A DNA stretch of 64,000 nt from CAVQBJ01 sp963724405 (GTDB lineage Bacteria > Actinomycetota > Thermoleophilia > Solirubrobacterales > Solirubrobacteraceae): contig CAVRUQ010000011.1 of assembly GCA_963724405.1 (NCBI GenBank), positions 620,001-684,000 on the forward strand, given 5' to 3'. The notes under the pieces are model-generated. The model had not been told where the DNA came from. It ran no database searches and worked only from the letters and a program-made list of their open reading frames with translations. The translations under genes and the position numbers were made by a program. Positions 28,151 through 36,972 of this stretch are shown in pieces (positions within the stretch are counted from its first letter, which is position 1; each line of letters opens with the position of its first letter).

Positions 28151-28215
28151 GCGGCTGATGCCGTGCTCGGTCTCGAACTGCGCGATCCGCGGGGCTGCGG
28201 TCGCGCGAATCGCCG

Positions 28216-28240
28216 TGATCCGGTGACGCCTCCTCACCTG
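28216..28240 (+). promoter_or_regulatory. weak copy of the island's 25-base upstream motif
   Basis: TGATCCGGTGA followed seven bases later by CTCACCTG. It matches the motif found at 31038, 36896, 39747, 42726 and 43561 at most conserved positions but differs at three. It lies 116 bases before the esterase start, farther than the others, so its role is less sure. Confidence 0.35.
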
Positions 28241-28356
28241 CCCGGCGGCAAGACTGATCGTCGCCGGCCTGCCAGCAGGAAATTTCAACAGCGGGTTGAC
28301 ACCGGCGAGCGAGCCCGGAGCGCTGGCAAACCAACCCAACCGAATTGGAGATCCTC

Positions 28357-29268
28357 GTGAGCACGGAACAACAAGAGACACTCGACGCAATCCTGCGACA
28401 GTCAGCCTTCCCCGCCGGCAGCGGTGTCGACGAGCAGCGGCGACTGCTGCGAGAGTTGCTATCGGCGCAGCCGCTGCCCGCCGACGTGACCGTGACCGCA
28501 GCCACATTGGGCGCCGTCCCAACCGCGGAGATCACAGTCGCCGGAATCGAACAGCGCCACGTTGTTCTCTATTTCCACGGCGGCGTGTATGTGATGTCGG
28601 ACGCCTTCCTCGCCGCTGGCCTGGCGTCGCAGGTCGGCCGGCGGACGCGCGCCAAGGTCATCTCCGTCGACTACCGGCTCGCCCCCGAGCACCCGTATCC
28701 GGCAGCCGTTGACGACGCTCTCGCGGCGTATGAAGCTCTCCTGGACAACGGCATCGCCCCTTCGGACGTCGCGTTCGCGGGAGAGTCCGCGGGCGGCGGC
28801 CTCGCCATCGCCACCCTGGTCAACGCCCGCGACCACGGGCTGCCCCTGCCAGCCGCGGCGTTCGTCATGTCACCGTATGCCGACCTCACCCTCGCCGGGG
28901 CGACCATGGAAACCAAGCGCGAGATCGACCCGCTGCTCAGCCGGGAAGCCCTCCAAGCCCGAGTCAACGACTACACGTCGGGTCAAGACGCCGCGCTTGA
29001 CCTCATCAGCCCCATCTTCGCCGACCTGTCCGGCCTGCCGCCCCTAATCATCCAGGCCGGAAGTCACGAGGTTCTCCTCGACGACGCCGTCCGCCTCGCG
29101 GGGCGAGCCGCCGCCGCCGACGTCGAGGTCACGCTCGACATCACGCCTCGGGTGCCGCACGTCTTCCAGGCCTATTCCCCGATCCTTGACGAAGCGGCCG
29201 CGGCGCTGGACAGAGCCGGACTGCTGCTCTCGGCGCATCTCGCCAGTGCAGAACGCGTCACCGCATAG
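28357..29268 (+). CDS. alpha/beta hydrolase, hormone-sensitive-lipase family
   Basis: A 303-residue esterase. GTG 28357 has GGAG seven bases upstream; the TTG four codons earlier overlaps that site. It has the oxyanion motif YFHGGVYV (HGG), YRLAPEHPYPAAVDD, the nucleophile GESAGGG (about residue 145), an Asp near SHEVLLDD and the His in VPHVFQ. The HSL/type IV group hydrolyses short acyl esters and lactones in the cytoplasm. It heads a plus-strand run of oxidoreductase genes. Confidence 0.88.
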   Translation: MSTEQQETLDAILRQSAFPAGSGVDEQRRLLRELLSAQPLPADVTVTAATLGAVPTAEITVAGIEQRHVVLYFHGGVYVMSDAFLAAGLASQVGRRTRAKVISVDYRLAPEHPYPAAVDDALAAYEALLDNGIAPSDVAFAGESAGGGLAIATLVNARDHGLPLPAAAFVMSPYADLTLAGATMETKREIDPLLSREALQARVNDYTSGQDAALDLISPIFADLSGLPPLIIQAGSHEVLLDDAVRLAGRAAAADVEVTLDITPRVPHVFQAYSPILDEAAAALDRAGLLLSAHLASAERVTA

Positions 29269-29325
29269 CGAGCGACGTGACACGGTTGTGTGCTCACTCA
29301 TACCTGCCGACGGGGTGACGAGCTG

Positions 29326-30249
29326 ATGTCCAAGGCAGTCCGATTCGACGATTACGGTGGCCTGGAGGTCCTGGAGGTACGCGACGTGGCACGCCCGGAG
29401 CCCGGGCCCAACCAGGTGCTCGTGGCGGTCCGGGCCGCCGGCATCAATCCCGGCGAGGCGAAGATCCGTGCGGGCCTGGTCCGCGAGATCTTCCCAGCGA
29501 CCTTTCCCAGCGGCGAGGGTTCAGACCTTGCCGGCGTGGTCGAGGAGGTCGGCGCGGGCGTCCGGGGCGTAGCGGTGGGCGACGAGGTGATCGGCTATAC
29601 GAACAACCGCGCCAGCCACGCCGAGTACGTGCTCGTCGAGGCGGCCAACCTGACGGCGAAGCCTGCGGAGGTCCCGTGGGAGGTGGCGGGCGCGCTGTCC
29701 GTCGCAGGCGCGACAGGAGTCGCCACCGTGCGCGCCGTGGCCCCGACTGCGGGTGAGACGGTCGTGATCGCCGGGGCGGGTGGCGGCGTTGGTGTGTTCG
29801 CGGTCCAGCTCGCGGTCCGCACGGGCGCGCGCGTCATCGCGCTGGCCAGCGAGCGTCATCACGCATGGCTGCGCGAGCGCGGCGCGGTTCCCGTCGCGTA
29901 CGGCGATGGCGTCGGTGAGCGGATCAGCGCGGCCGCCGACGAGAGGCCGGTGGCCGCGTTTATCGACCTCGTCGGGGGCGGCTACGTGGAGCTGGCACTC
30001 GAGCTCGGCATCGCCACGGACCGGATCGACACGATCGTCGACTTCCCCTCGATCGAGAAGTACGGCGTAAAGGGCGACGGCGGCGCGGCGGCGGCGGGCG
30101 CAGCGACCCTGGCCGAACTGGCCGAGGCGATCGCGGCGGGCGACCTCGTCGTCCCGATCCAGCGCACCTACCCGCTCGACGAGGTTCGCGCAGCGTTCAC
30201 CGAGCTCGAGGCCGGTCACGTCGCTGGGAAGATCGTCCTGATCCCCTGA
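29326..30249 (+). CDS. zinc-free MDR-family NADP-dependent quinone oxidoreductase-like protein
   Basis: A 307-residue protein starting MSKAVRFDDYGGLEVLEV. The GroES-like domain contains AAGINPGEAKIRAG; the nucleotide fold has VVIAGAGGGVGVFAVQLA (residues about 145-162), and the end is VAGKIVL. Zinc ligands are absent, so it belongs with quinone or enone reductases. ATG 29326 is chosen because the preceding 12 codons are not family-like. It lies 57 bases after the esterase and 28 bases before an SDR-like gene, probably in one operon. Confidence 0.88.
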   Translation: MSKAVRFDDYGGLEVLEVRDVARPEPGPNQVLVAVRAAGINPGEAKIRAGLVREIFPATFPSGEGSDLAGVVEEVGAGVRGVAVGDEVIGYTNNRASHAEYVLVEAANLTAKPAEVPWEVAGALSVAGATGVATVRAVAPTAGETVVIAGAGGGVGVFAVQLAVRTGARVIALASERHHAWLRERGAVPVAYGDGVGERISAAADERPVAAFIDLVGGGYVELALELGIATDRIDTIVDFPSIEKYGVKGDGGAAAAGAATLAELAEAIAAGDLVVPIQRTYPLDEVRAAFTELEAGHVAGKIVLIP

Positions 30250-30277
30250 ACGAACACCGACGGAATCGAGCGCTTCG

Positions 30278-31015
30278 ATGAGCGAGATGAAAAGTAGGCA
30301 GCGAACTGCGGTTGTGTTTGGAGCGCGCAATTTGGGTCGCGCGGTCATCGAGCTGCTGGTGAGCGACCGCTGGGCGGTGACGGGGGCAGCCCGGTCGCGG
30401 AGCACACTGGACAGCGTCAGCGCGGCCGGCGCACTCGCGCTGAAGGCCGACGTGACGGACCCCGCAAGCGTGCACGGCGTGCTGGAGCAGGCGGCCGCTG
30501 CTCACGGTGGAGTCGAGCTGGTGCTGAACGCGGCCGCCGCATACGGCGGCGAGCGCACCGGGCCCTTCGGTGGCGGCCCGATTGCCCAGGCCGACCTCGA
30601 CGGCTTTGACTCGTGGGCAGCGGCGCCGGCCCGCGCGGCCTTCTCGTTCCTGTCTGCCAGCGGACGGTTCGCGGTCGCGCAGGACCGGCCAGCGACTCTG
30701 GTGCAGGTCACCGGCGGCTCGGCACGCCGCGCGATGCCGGGCCGCGGTCTGTGGGCGGCAGGATCGTTCGCCGTGCGAGCGATCACCAACGCGGCCGCGC
30801 TCGAGCTGCGCCCCCACGGCATCCAGGTCACTCTGCTGATCGTCGACGCGGGCATCCAGCCCCTCGACGGGTCCACACGCCCCGGTGTCTCGCCGGAAGC
30901 GCTGGCCGACCCGCGCAGGATCGCCGATGCCGCTCTCTTCCTCGCCAACCAGGACGCGCGCTCCGCGACACACGAGCTCCAGCTCACTCCGCTCGCCGAG
31001 AACTGGACGCCCTGA
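30278..31015 (+). CDS. SDR-like Rossmann protein (atypical)
   Basis: A 245-residue protein with an N-terminal nucleotide motif AVVFGARNLGRAVIELL, the acidic ADVTDPASV patch and LNAAAAYGG in place of NNAG. The usual YxxxK is replaced by GLWAAGSFAVRAITNAAALE, with no Tyr, so classical dehydrogenase chemistry is doubtful. It ends near ATHELQLTPLAENW. It is followed after 95 bases by the MFS gene, whose upstream motif suggests a separate promoter. Confidence 0.75.
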   Translation: MSEMKSRQRTAVVFGARNLGRAVIELLVSDRWAVTGAARSRSTLDSVSAAGALALKADVTDPASVHGVLEQAAAAHGGVELVLNAAAAYGGERTGPFGGGPIAQADLDGFDSWAAAPARAAFSFLSASGRFAVAQDRPATLVQVTGGSARRAMPGRGLWAAGSFAVRAITNAAALELRPHGIQVTLLIVDAGIQPLDGSTRPGVSPEALADPRRIADAALFLANQDARSATHELQLTPLAENWTP

Positions 31016-31037
31016 ACCCCCGAGACGCGAATCGCTT

Positions 31038-31062
31038 GAATCAGGCGGTGCTCGCTCACCTG
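31038..31062 (+). promoter_or_regulatory. 25-base conserved upstream motif, copy 1
   Basis: GAATCAGGCGG, seven bases, CTCACCTG. It aligns without gaps to four other copies (36896, 39747, 42726, 43561). It ends 48 bases before the MFS start codon. Inside it is an imperfect dyad (GGYGA...TCACC). Confidence 0.6.
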
Positions 31063-31110
31063 GCGGCGTGGGAAGGTGAGCCCACATCGCCAAGCGAAAG
31101 TCGAGGCTCC

Positions 31111-32655
31111 ATGCCAACTCAAACCGTTCGTGACCCTAATCGCTGGGCGGTGCTCGCCTTGCTGAGCGTCGCGCAGCTGATGGTGGTGCTGGACGCGACA
31201 ATCGTGACAGTCGCGTTGCCGTCGGCGCAGCGGGCGTTGCACTTCTCGAACGAGAATCGGCAGTGGGTGGTGACCGCGTATGCGCTGGCGTTCGGCAGCC
31301 TGCTGCTCGTCGGCGGCAAGGTGGGTGATCTGTTCGGCCGCAAGTGGGCATTGATCGCTGGATTGGTGGGGTTCTCGGGGGCGTCGGCGATCGGTGGGTT
31401 GGCGCACTCATTCGGCGTGCTCGTCGCCGCGCGGGCGTTCCAGGGAGCGTTCGGCGCGCTGCTGGCACCCGCCGCGCTGTCGACGTTGACGGTCACGTTC
31501 GCGGGGACCGCGGACTGGTCCCGGGCGTTCGGGATCTTCGGCGCGGTCGCCGGCGGCGCCGGCGCGCTTGGGCTGCTGCTCGGGGGTGTGCTGACGCAGG
31601 TGCTCTCCTGGCGATGGTGCCTGTACGTCAATCTCGTGATCGCGGTGCCCACAACGCTCGTGACGTTGCGCTTGCTCGTCAACCACAGGCCCCCCGCCCG
31701 CGCCCGGATCGACATTCCCGGCGTGCTCACCTGGACGTTGGGGCTGTTCGCGCTGGTGTTTGGCTTCTCCAACGCCGAGACGCACGGGTGGGGCGCCACG
31801 GCGACCATCGTCGCGCTCATCGCCAGCCCGCTGCTGCTGACCGCGTTCGTGCTGATCGAGCGCCGCGTCAAGTACCCGTTACTGCCGTTGCACATCGTGT
31901 GGGACCGCGCGCGTGGAGGGTCGTACGCCGCGCTCTTGGTGACTGGGGCCGGCATCTTCGCGGTGTTTCTGTTTCTGACCTACTTCCTGCAGCAGAATCT
32001 CGCCTTCTCGCCGCTCAAGACCGGCCTCGCGTTCCTGCCCCTGAGCGTCGTGCTGGTCATCACCTCGACGACCGTCCAGACTCGCGTCATCCAACACACC
32101 GGCGTCAAACCGCTGGTGCTCCTCGGCATGGCGCTTGGGGTGGTCGGGATGCTTCTGTTCGCCCAGCTGACGCCCACCTCGAGCTTCGGCACCGGCGTCC
32201 TGCCGGGCCTGTTGGTCATCGGTGTCGCGATGGGCTGCATCTTCGCCCCGACGTTCTCGGCCGCGACACTCGGCGTGGCGCCAAACGAAGCGGGCATCGC
32301 GTCGGCCATGGTCAACACATCCCAGCAGGTAGGCGGCTCGATCGGCACTTCGCTGCTCTCGACGATCTACGCCAGCGCCGTCACTAGCTACGTCGCGACC
32401 CACCTCCACATCAGAGGCCTCGCCGCCGCTGCGCAGGTTCACGGCGACACCACCGCGTTCTGGTGGGCCGCCGGGATCTTTGGCCTCGGGTTTGTGCTCG
32501 TGCTGCTGATCCTGCCCAGCCAATGCGAGGCCCGCACGGCAACGACCCTGACCGCCCTGGCGCGAAACGCGATCGGCCTTTGTGACCACGACGAGACCGA
32601 AGGCGCGGCCGTCACAGACGGAGCGGGCGCCCCAGAGCCAGCCTTGGCGCCGTAG
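31111..32655 (+). CDS. MFS transporter, DHA2 (14-helix) drug:H+ antiporter family
   Basis: A 514-residue membrane protein starting MPTQTVRDPNRW. It has fourteen hydrophobic helices, motif C/D-like LMVVLDATIVTVALPS in helix 1, motif A GKVGDLFGRKWAL between helices 2 and 3, and LSWRWCLYVNLVIAV typical of EmrB/QacA members. It would export a hydrophobic compound with proton uptake. ATG 31111 follows the conserved 25-base motif. In the metabolic island it may export a substrate or product of the oxidoreductases. Confidence 0.92.
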   Translation: MPTQTVRDPNRWAVLALLSVAQLMVVLDATIVTVALPSAQRALHFSNENRQWVVTAYALAFGSLLLVGGKVGDLFGRKWALIAGLVGFSGASAIGGLAHSFGVLVAARAFQGAFGALLAPAALSTLTVTFAGTADWSRAFGIFGAVAGGAGALGLLLGGVLTQVLSWRWCLYVNLVIAVPTTLVTLRLLVNHRPPARARIDIPGVLTWTLGLFALVFGFSNAETHGWGATATIVALIASPLLLTAFVLIERRVKYPLLPLHIVWDRARGGSYAALLVTGAGIFAVFLFLTYFLQQNLAFSPLKTGLAFLPLSVVLVITSTTVQTRVIQHTGVKPLVLLGMALGVVGMLLFAQLTPTSSFGTGVLPGLLVIGVAMGCIFAPTFSAATLGVAPNEAGIASAMVNTSQQVGGSIGTSLLSTIYASAVTSYVATHLHIRGLAAAAQVHGDTTAFWWAAGIFGLGFVLVLLILPSQCEARTATTLTALARNAIGLCDHDETEGAAVTDGAGAPEPALAP

Positions 32656-32692
32656 AACCGCGCCGAAGGCCGTCTCGCCCCAGGGTACGGTG

Positions 32693-33585
32693 ATGGCCTT
32701 GCGTGCCTTCGTCTGCTCCCGCGACCATGTCGTGACTCGCCTCGACTGCGATGACGCGTCTGAGGCTCAGCCGGTGCTCGAGAGGGTCCCGGTCTGCTGC
32801 GTCGCCGCGGATCGCGATCGTTTGGTCATCTCCACGCAGGGCGCTGGGGCGCTTCTCAGCAGCGACGTCGGAGGGCGATGGGCAACGCATAGCACTGCCC
32901 GAGCGGGACGTCTTGTCGGTTGTGATCGGCCGTGCGGACGGAACGCCCTACGTCGGCACCGAACCGAGTCGCCTGTTCGTCCTTCGCGACGGTGCCGAAT
33001 GGACAGAACTGGGGCGCTACCGAACATCCGCTCCCGCGAGCGCTGGAGCCTGTCGGCCAGGCCATGGACCCATCACGTCCGCTGGATCGCACTGGACCCG
33101 CATCGGCGGGAGCGGCTGCTGGTCGCCATCGAGCTGGGCGGCGTGATGCCGAGCGAAGACGCCGGCAAGAGCTTGAGCACCACCGTCCCAGCGCGAAGCG
33201 TGACGCTCACGCGATCACGGGCGTCCCCTCGCGGACGGACGGGCGTACGACGGCGCCGCGTGGAGCGTGGACGGCGGACGAAGCTGGACGGCGCTCGATG
33301 CGGCAAGTGAACTCGGCTACTGCTGGACGCTCGCCGCCGACCCCACGATCCGGCCGCTGGAACGTCTCCGTCGCGCCCGGACCTCGTGAGGCCCATTGGG
33401 CAGGGCGAGCGCACGAACGCCCTCTAGCTGGGACGGGGACGCTTGCGCGAGCTGCCCGTGCCCGGCAAGTCGATGCCGTACACGCTCGCTGCCCTGGCGG
33501 ACGGTCTCGTCTGCGGTATGGCCGACGGCGGCTGCTGCGCCGCCCCGATCGCGGCGAGAGCTGGCGATGGCGATCTGCGCGAGCC
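32693..33585 (+). pseudogene. BNR/Asp-box beta-propeller (glycosidase-like), multiply frameshifted
   Basis: Beta-propeller segments occur in all three frames. MALRAFVCSRDHVVTRL at 32693 leads on, in the next frame, to RDVLSVVIGRADGTPYVGTE. Another frame gives RPWTHHVRWIALDPH, another VSVAPGPREAHWAGRAH, then MPYTLAALADGLVCGMADG, then LLRRPDRGESW. At least five single-base shifts are needed. The order matches a single BNR/YCF48-like propeller of about 300 residues. It is dead as it stands, either truly decayed or badly sequenced. Confidence 0.65.
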
Positions 33586-33846
33586 TCAGACAGCATGCGG
33601 TGAGCGGTTATCGCCCGATTCAGGCGGTTTCGGTCTCGCGCAGATTTGCCGGAGTTCGAGCAGTTCGAGACCGAGCGCCTCGATCTGGGCAACGACGCCG
33701 AACAACGCGGAGCGATCCTCGAGCAAACCGGTGAGCACGGTCTCGCTGCCTTTGAGCTCGGACACCATCGTCGGAAAGGCCGACAGGGCGGTCGCGCCGA
33801 GTCGCCCCTTTATCCGGATCGAGTACAAGCCGGGCGATGTCGTCAC
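33586..33846 (-). CDS. small conserved actinobacterial protein, 86 aa
   Basis: From GTG 33846: a beta-alpha-type small protein (YSIRIKGRLGATALSAFPTM, then TVLTGLLEDRSALFGVVAQI and EALGLELLELRQI). I recognise this pattern from small uncharacterised actinobacterial proteins; the form suggests an ACT-like or dimeric regulatory fold. No function is known. It lies 90 bases downstream of the LuxR-type regulator on the same strand and may share its transcript. Confidence 0.65.
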   Translation of the reverse strand: MTTSPGLYSIRIKGRLGATALSAFPTMVSELKGSETVLTGLLEDRSALFGVVAQIEALGLELLELRQICARPKPPESGDNRSPHAV

Positions 33847-33936
33847 GAGATCATCGTGCAGCTGGACCTAGTGAGCCGGCGACGCCAGAATCGAGTGATT
33901 GTGCGCGCGACACGGCTCGCGCTACGTCAGCGATGT

Positions 33937-36651
33937 TTAGCGGCGCCCGGTTGAGAGGAGCCGCAGGTCGCGCGCGACTGCAACCGCGGAAGAGCGATCG
34001 CGCGCACCGAGCTTGGAGTAAATGTTGCGGATGTGCGTGTTTACCGTGTTGATGGAGACGTACAGCTCTCCCGCGATCTCGGGCCGCGTCAGGTTTGTCG
34101 GCAGGTATCGCAGCACGCGCAGCTCGCTCGGGCTGAGCTCCTCTGGTTGGGAGAGGCTTTCTCGATCGACGCTCGGAGCCGGTTCGCCTCGCAGCAGGTC
34201 GACGATGTCGGCGCGTAGGGCGCCGTGAGCCGTTTCGTGACGTGGTAGCGCGTCGAGTAGTTCTTCGGCTCTGGTCATGGCAAACGAGAACATCAGCCGG
34301 TCCGGCTCGGCGGCTGCGAGCGCTGACTCGGCCGCGGCAGCGGCGGCTTTTCGATCGCCCAGAGATAGGTGCGCGATCCCAGCGAGCAGATGCGTTTCAA
34401 CGAGCGTGAACGTAGGAACGACCGGGGGCGTGATGTCCAACACACCACCGAGGGCATCCAATGCCGCAGCGGGGTCCCCCTCCTCTAGGGAGATCACCGC
34501 GCGAGCGTTGTGAGCGGCACCCATTTGCCCGTCGTAGATGGGGCCGATTTGGCCGGGCTCGGGGGAGAATTCGGCGAGGGTTGCGCGCGCCTCGTCTGGC
34601 ATCCCGAGGCGGGCCTGCGTGGCCGCGAGCCATCCGGTGATGCGCGGCGCGAGAGCGTGCACACCTGTGAGTAGCGATTGCGCCTGCGCTGCCGCCGTGA
34701 ATTCCTCGAGTGCCGGTTGATGTTGCCCACGACCGGCGTGCAGCATGCCCGTCGCCACGTGCAGAAGCACTGCGGTGGCTGGGTCAACGTGTGGATCGGC
34801 GACCTCCCAGGCGCGGCGTAGCCAGCGCTCCCCCGCGTCGAACTCGCCCATCCAGATTGCCATGCCGCCAACCGCCCCGAACGCGGGCGCGAGTATCGGC
34901 CGATCGTCCAAGCCGTAGCGCTCGGCCAGGGCCACCGCCTGACGGCCGCGCTCGCGTGCGGTCGCGACCGAGGTCTGCCTTGACGGGAAACCTAGATGCG
35001 CGCGACACGCGACCTCTAGGTACGGTCGGCCGATCATCTGGGCGAGTGCGGCTCCTTCGGAGAGGTGCCGCTCAGCGTCAGCGAGTCGCCCGGACCACAT
35101 CTCGACGATCCCGAGATTCAGCAGCGCGACTCCTCGCAGCTCACTGCCCATCGCGATCTGATCTGGCGAGCCGTCTGAGATCGAAGCATCGAGCAGATTC
35201 ACTTGCTCGATTACTTCACTGAACTGACCACTGCGCCGTGCGATTCCCAGCCGCAGTGACGCGATTGCCACCGCGAGGCGGCGGCGGCGAGCCGGTGGAG
35301 CGCTCTGGACGTAGGACTCGGCCAGCGCCAGCTGAGCTGCGGCTTCCTCCAGCCGTCCCTGGTTCAGCTCATTTGCCGCGTGAGCTAGCGCCAGGTCAGG
35401 ATGATCGGCTGATGCGCCCCCAGGAAACAGCTGCAGCACTGCGCCGATTGTTCCCGCCTGCCCGTCGAGGACCCACCTGAATGAGTGGTCTGCGACGAGC
35501 CGGGCGGCATCGGGCCAGTCGCCTGCCGCGAGCGTGTGCCGCACTGCGTCGACAACCTCCCCGTGGTCAGCGAACCACTGGGCGGCCCGGCGGTGGAGGT
35601 CAGGAACCTCATCGGCCATCGTTCGGCGGAGCTCCAGGCGGAGGAAGTCCGCGAGCAGCTGGTGGTAGCGGAACCAGGTGCGCTGGGCGTCGAGCGACAC
35701 TACAAACGCGTTGGCTTCCTCCAGTTTCAGCAGCATCTGCTCCGAGCCCGAGCGGTCTGCCAGCAGGTCGGCGAGTTCACCGTTCATCCGGTCGACAAGC
35801 GAGGTTCGCAACAGCATGCCCTGAACCTCGCTCGGTTGGCGTTCGAGCATCTCGGCGATTAGGTACTCGCCAATCGCCCGGTCGGTGCCCGAGAACTCAG
35901 CCACGAAGCGCTCGGGGTCAGGGTGACCGCTGAGGGAGATCACTGCTAAGCGCAAGCCAGCCGCCCAACCCTCCGTGCGCTGGTACAACGCGGTCGCAGC
36001 GGCGTCAGAAAGACTTATCTCGGACGCAGCGAGTAGTTTGCGCGTCTCGCTCTCGGTGAATCGAAGATCGCCGGCCCGGATCTCGGCGACCTCGTCGGCA
36101 AGCCTGAGCTGGGGCAGCTTGATCGGCGGATCTCGGCGAGACGACAACACCACGTGCGTAGAGCTCGGCACAAGCGCGAGCAAATCCTCGAGCTGCGTGA
36201 GCGCCTCAGGCGACCGCAGCTCGTGGAGATCGTCGATGATCAGCACGATCGGTTCGACCTGCTCCGCGAACTCCGAAAGGACCAAGTCGACCACCTGATC
36301 GCTCTCGAGCGTAGCGGAGGCCGCAGGTTGGGTCCCGGGATCGATCGAGCTGGTCGGGCTGCGGATCGCGTCCAGGACGCCCGACCAGAAGCGCTGCGGA
36401 TCCTGCTCGTCGCGGTCGACCGACACGAACGCGACGCCACGCGTGTTGGCCGATCGGTCAGCCCAGGCACGCAACAGCGAGGTCTTCCCACTCCCCGGCG
36501 GTGCCGAGATGACCGTCACCCGCCTCGTCACAGCGCGGTCCAGCAGTTGGAGGAGCTCATCTCTATCGAGCAGGCCCACGGTGACCGCAACGTCTCTCAA
36601 GATCGGCTGCTGCGGGTGCGCCACGTGCTGTCTCATCGTCACGCTGGTCAT
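33937..36651 (-). CDS. LuxR-family ATP-dependent regulator (MalT-like, STAND ATPase)
   Basis: A 904-residue protein. The N-terminal AAA/STAND ATPase has Walker A SAPPGSGKTSLLRAW (about 47-62), Walker B VLIIDDLHEL (about 136) and the sensor SSRRDPPIKLPQLRLAD. A winged-helix stretch and about 400 residues of TPR-like helices follow. The C-terminal LuxR domain is LSPSELRVLRYLPTNLTRPEIAGELYVSINTVNTHIRNIYSKLG. Such proteins activate transcription when an inducer and ATP drive assembly. It is the only regulator in the 18.8-kb island, so it is the best candidate to bind the repeated 25-base motif. It is divergent from the GMC oxidoreductase gene. Confidence 0.93.
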   Translation of the reverse strand: MTSVTMRQHVAHPQQPILRDVAVTVGLLDRDELLQLLDRAVTRRVTVISAPPGSGKTSLLRAWADRSANTRGVAFVSVDRDEQDPQRFWSGVLDAIRSPTSSIDPGTQPAASATLESDQVVDLVLSEFAEQVEPIVLIIDDLHELRSPEALTQLEDLLALVPSSTHVVLSSRRDPPIKLPQLRLADEVAEIRAGDLRFTESETRKLLAASEISLSDAAATALYQRTEGWAAGLRLAVISLSGHPDPERFVAEFSGTDRAIGEYLIAEMLERQPSEVQGMLLRTSLVDRMNGELADLLADRSGSEQMLLKLEEANAFVVSLDAQRTWFRYHQLLADFLRLELRRTMADEVPDLHRRAAQWFADHGEVVDAVRHTLAAGDWPDAARLVADHSFRWVLDGQAGTIGAVLQLFPGGASADHPDLALAHAANELNQGRLEEAAAQLALAESYVQSAPPARRRRLAVAIASLRLGIARRSGQFSEVIEQVNLLDASISDGSPDQIAMGSELRGVALLNLGIVEMWSGRLADAERHLSEGAALAQMIGRPYLEVACRAHLGFPSRQTSVATARERGRQAVALAERYGLDDRPILAPAFGAVGGMAIWMGEFDAGERWLRRAWEVADPHVDPATAVLLHVATGMLHAGRGQHQPALEEFTAAAQAQSLLTGVHALAPRITGWLAATQARLGMPDEARATLAEFSPEPGQIGPIYDGQMGAAHNARAVISLEEGDPAAALDALGGVLDITPPVVPTFTLVETHLLAGIAHLSLGDRKAAAAAAESALAAAEPDRLMFSFAMTRAEELLDALPRHETAHGALRADIVDLLRGEPAPSVDRESLSQPEELSPSELRVLRYLPTNLTRPEIAGELYVSINTVNTHIRNIYSKLGARDRSSAVAVARDLRLLSTGRR

Positions 36652-36895
36652 GATGTGCCCACGGTCGATTCCTTCGGTTAGCTTAGTAGCCCGGTCATAG
36701 CTGGCTTGCTCGTATACGGGATGGCTCCGTAGCGAGCCGAGCCGTGGACGGCCGGATCGAGGCGAGCGCCTCTCCGGACGCTCGGCCAGCGGCGGCTACG
36801 AAATGAGTCGCCGCCGGTTGCGGGCGGCATGGCAGGTCTCGATGCCGATCGCCGCGCGGCGCTGTTCGTAACGGCCGACAACTGCTGAATCACCG

Positions 36896-36920
36896 GGATC
36901 TGGCGATGGCGCGTCACCCG
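36896..36920 (+). promoter_or_regulatory. 25-base conserved upstream motif, copy 2
   Basis: GGATCTGGCGA, seven bases, GTCACCCG; it ends 52 bases before the GMC oxidoreductase start. Similarity continues weakly for about 15 bases downstream (GCTGG-GA). Confidence 0.65.
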
Positions 36921-36972
36921 TGCGCTGGCGACGATCTCGTGCGTAAGCCATCGACCCGAGGAGACGAAGTCC

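Noticed and set aside
36751..36775. A further copy of the 25-base motif upstream of the GMC gene
   Set aside because: It needs gaps to align and lies too far from the start; the copy at 36896 is clear.
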